From an uncultured beta proteobacterium (GTDB lineage Bacteria > Pseudomonadota > Gammaproteobacteria > Burkholderiales > Burkholderiaceae), in the NCBI GenBank assembly GCA_903845455.1, contig CAIMXN010000015.1, positions 1 through 13,962 of the forward strand: a stretch of 13,962 nt of DNA, given 5' to 3'. Each line of letters begins with the position of its first letter. The stretch's first letter is position 1. A program made the position numbers and the translations under genes. Positions 13,465 to 13,962 of the stretch are shown one piece after another. Below the pieces are notes generated by a model, which saw only the letters and a list, made by a program, of their open reading frames with translations, did no database searches and was not told where the DNA came from.

Positions 13465-13962
13465 TTAATCCCGCATGCGTTCTTTGATCACTAGGCCAAT
13501 ATTTTCTGTTCTGTGATTTTTTTCTAAGTTATATTTTTCTAATGTTTGATTGATAAACTGATTGGTTTCGTTAACAACAATTTCTCGTTCGTTATCGACA
13601 GTTATCATGTGATAGCAATTGCTCAGCCAAATAATCCTTTTAGTTTCTGATGATGCGTTTTTGATAATCATGTCTGGGTTTTTCGGTGAAGCAGTTTCAT
13701 CATTAATAGAATGAATAATTAATAGATCAGATACTACTTGCGAAAGATTTTTCTTTGCTGCGGATACTAGGCGCAATGATTGGCAGAGGTGCCTTGCCGG
13801 TAAGTGTGCAGCACCTAATTCACTGACCTTATTTTCCTTTACAGCACGCTCGATGCGACGACGTAATTCTTGATTTTTAACACCGTAGGGTGCGCTTTCC
13901 TTGTAATGCCAATTGCGTATTCCCAACTTATACATAATTGAAAGGAGGGGGTGGTACCAGGG
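13465..13962 (-). CDS. Alpha/beta hydrolase (carboxylesterase-like), C-terminal part
   Basis: The frame stays open to the window edge (PWYHPLLSI precedes the first visible Met), so the start is outside and the Met at 13935 is internal. About 165 residues are seen. SDLLIIHSINDETASP carries the acid (Asp of the catalytic triad), and LSNCYHMITVDNERE carries the His, in the order and spacing of Est30/monoglyceride-lipase-type serine hydrolases. The nucleophile Ser must lie upstream. YKESAPYGVKNQELRRRIE is the cap region seen in proteobacterial members of this family. The substrate is unknown, probably a short ester or lipid. It converges on hldD with a 52-base gap that holds no clear terminator. 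Confidence 0.8.
   Translation of the reverse strand, partial: PWYHPLLSIMYKLGIRNWHYKESAPYGVKNQELRRRIERAVKENKVSELGAAHLPARHLCQSLRLVSAAKKNLSQVVSDLLIIHSINDETASPKNPDMIIKNASSETKRIIWLSNCYHMITVDNEREIVVNETNQFINQTLEKYNLEKNHRTENIGLVIKERMRD

Noticed and set aside
13465..13935. Complete small hydrolase starting at the Met at 13935
   Set aside because: The frame is open to the window edge with family-like residues upstream, and the catalytic Ser is missing, so the gene is cut by the window.
1..13962. tRNA, rRNA or CRISPR array
   Set aside because: Every TTCGA-type T-loop candidate lacks stems and a CCA context, and no regularly spaced repeats were seen. Only the partial tRNA-like end at 9419-9442 was kept, as a hypothesis.

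Overview
The window looks like chromosome from a Gram-negative, moderately AT-rich bacterium. A betaproteobacterium of the Burkholderiaceae, such as a freshwater Polynucleobacter-like species, fits best. The evidence is an hldD-type LPS heptose epimerase, an outer-membrane beta-barrel ending in Phe, Fur boxes, and a cyclase/TPR protein of a type common in Proteobacteria. The genus is an inference from protein resemblance and base composition, not something the sequence proves.

Layout. (1) 1-300: the 3' end of an unrecognised gene and its terminator. (2) 467-1623: a two-gene minus-strand operon (periplasmic cupredoxin-like protein, then outer-membrane beta-barrel) under two Fur-type boxes, probably serving iron or other metal acquisition. 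(3) 1624-3817: a gene-free stretch with a good promoter, then an exported M48 zinc metalloprotease with Sel1-like repeats. (4) 3826 to about 9500: an integrated phage-satellite-like or P4-like element, all on the minus strand: tyrosine integrase, an unknown 204-residue protein overlapping it, an AlpA-type regulator with a TTG start, an unknown 111-residue protein, an AEP-type primase, an SF3 (D5-like) helicase, a small overlapping frame lying on iteron-like repeats (candidate origin), and a Cys/His 'HGG'-type phage protein. No capsid, tail or packaging gene is visible. (5) 9278-9774: 500 bases without a gene, holding candidate integrase-binding repeats, a sequence resembling the 3' end of a serine tRNA, and a strong terminator with no gene in front of it. 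(6) 9775-13412: probable host genes on the plus strand: a class III adenylate cyclase with TolB-like and TPR regions, a DUF1330 protein and hldD. (7) From 13962 leftward: a convergent, truncated alpha/beta hydrolase.

How the parts work together. In the element, nearly every gene start overlaps the preceding stop (ATGA or ATGAGTAA), so its products are probably translated in fixed ratio: AlpA as switch, primase and helicase to replicate the excised circle from the downstream repeats, integrase to move it. The most unusual points are a short 'SGDI' module shared by the 111-residue protein and the helicase N-terminus, and a 20-base near-identical repeat at both ends of the primase gene. The left end of the element is not resolved. 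The metalloprotease, and conceivably everything to its left, could be cargo.
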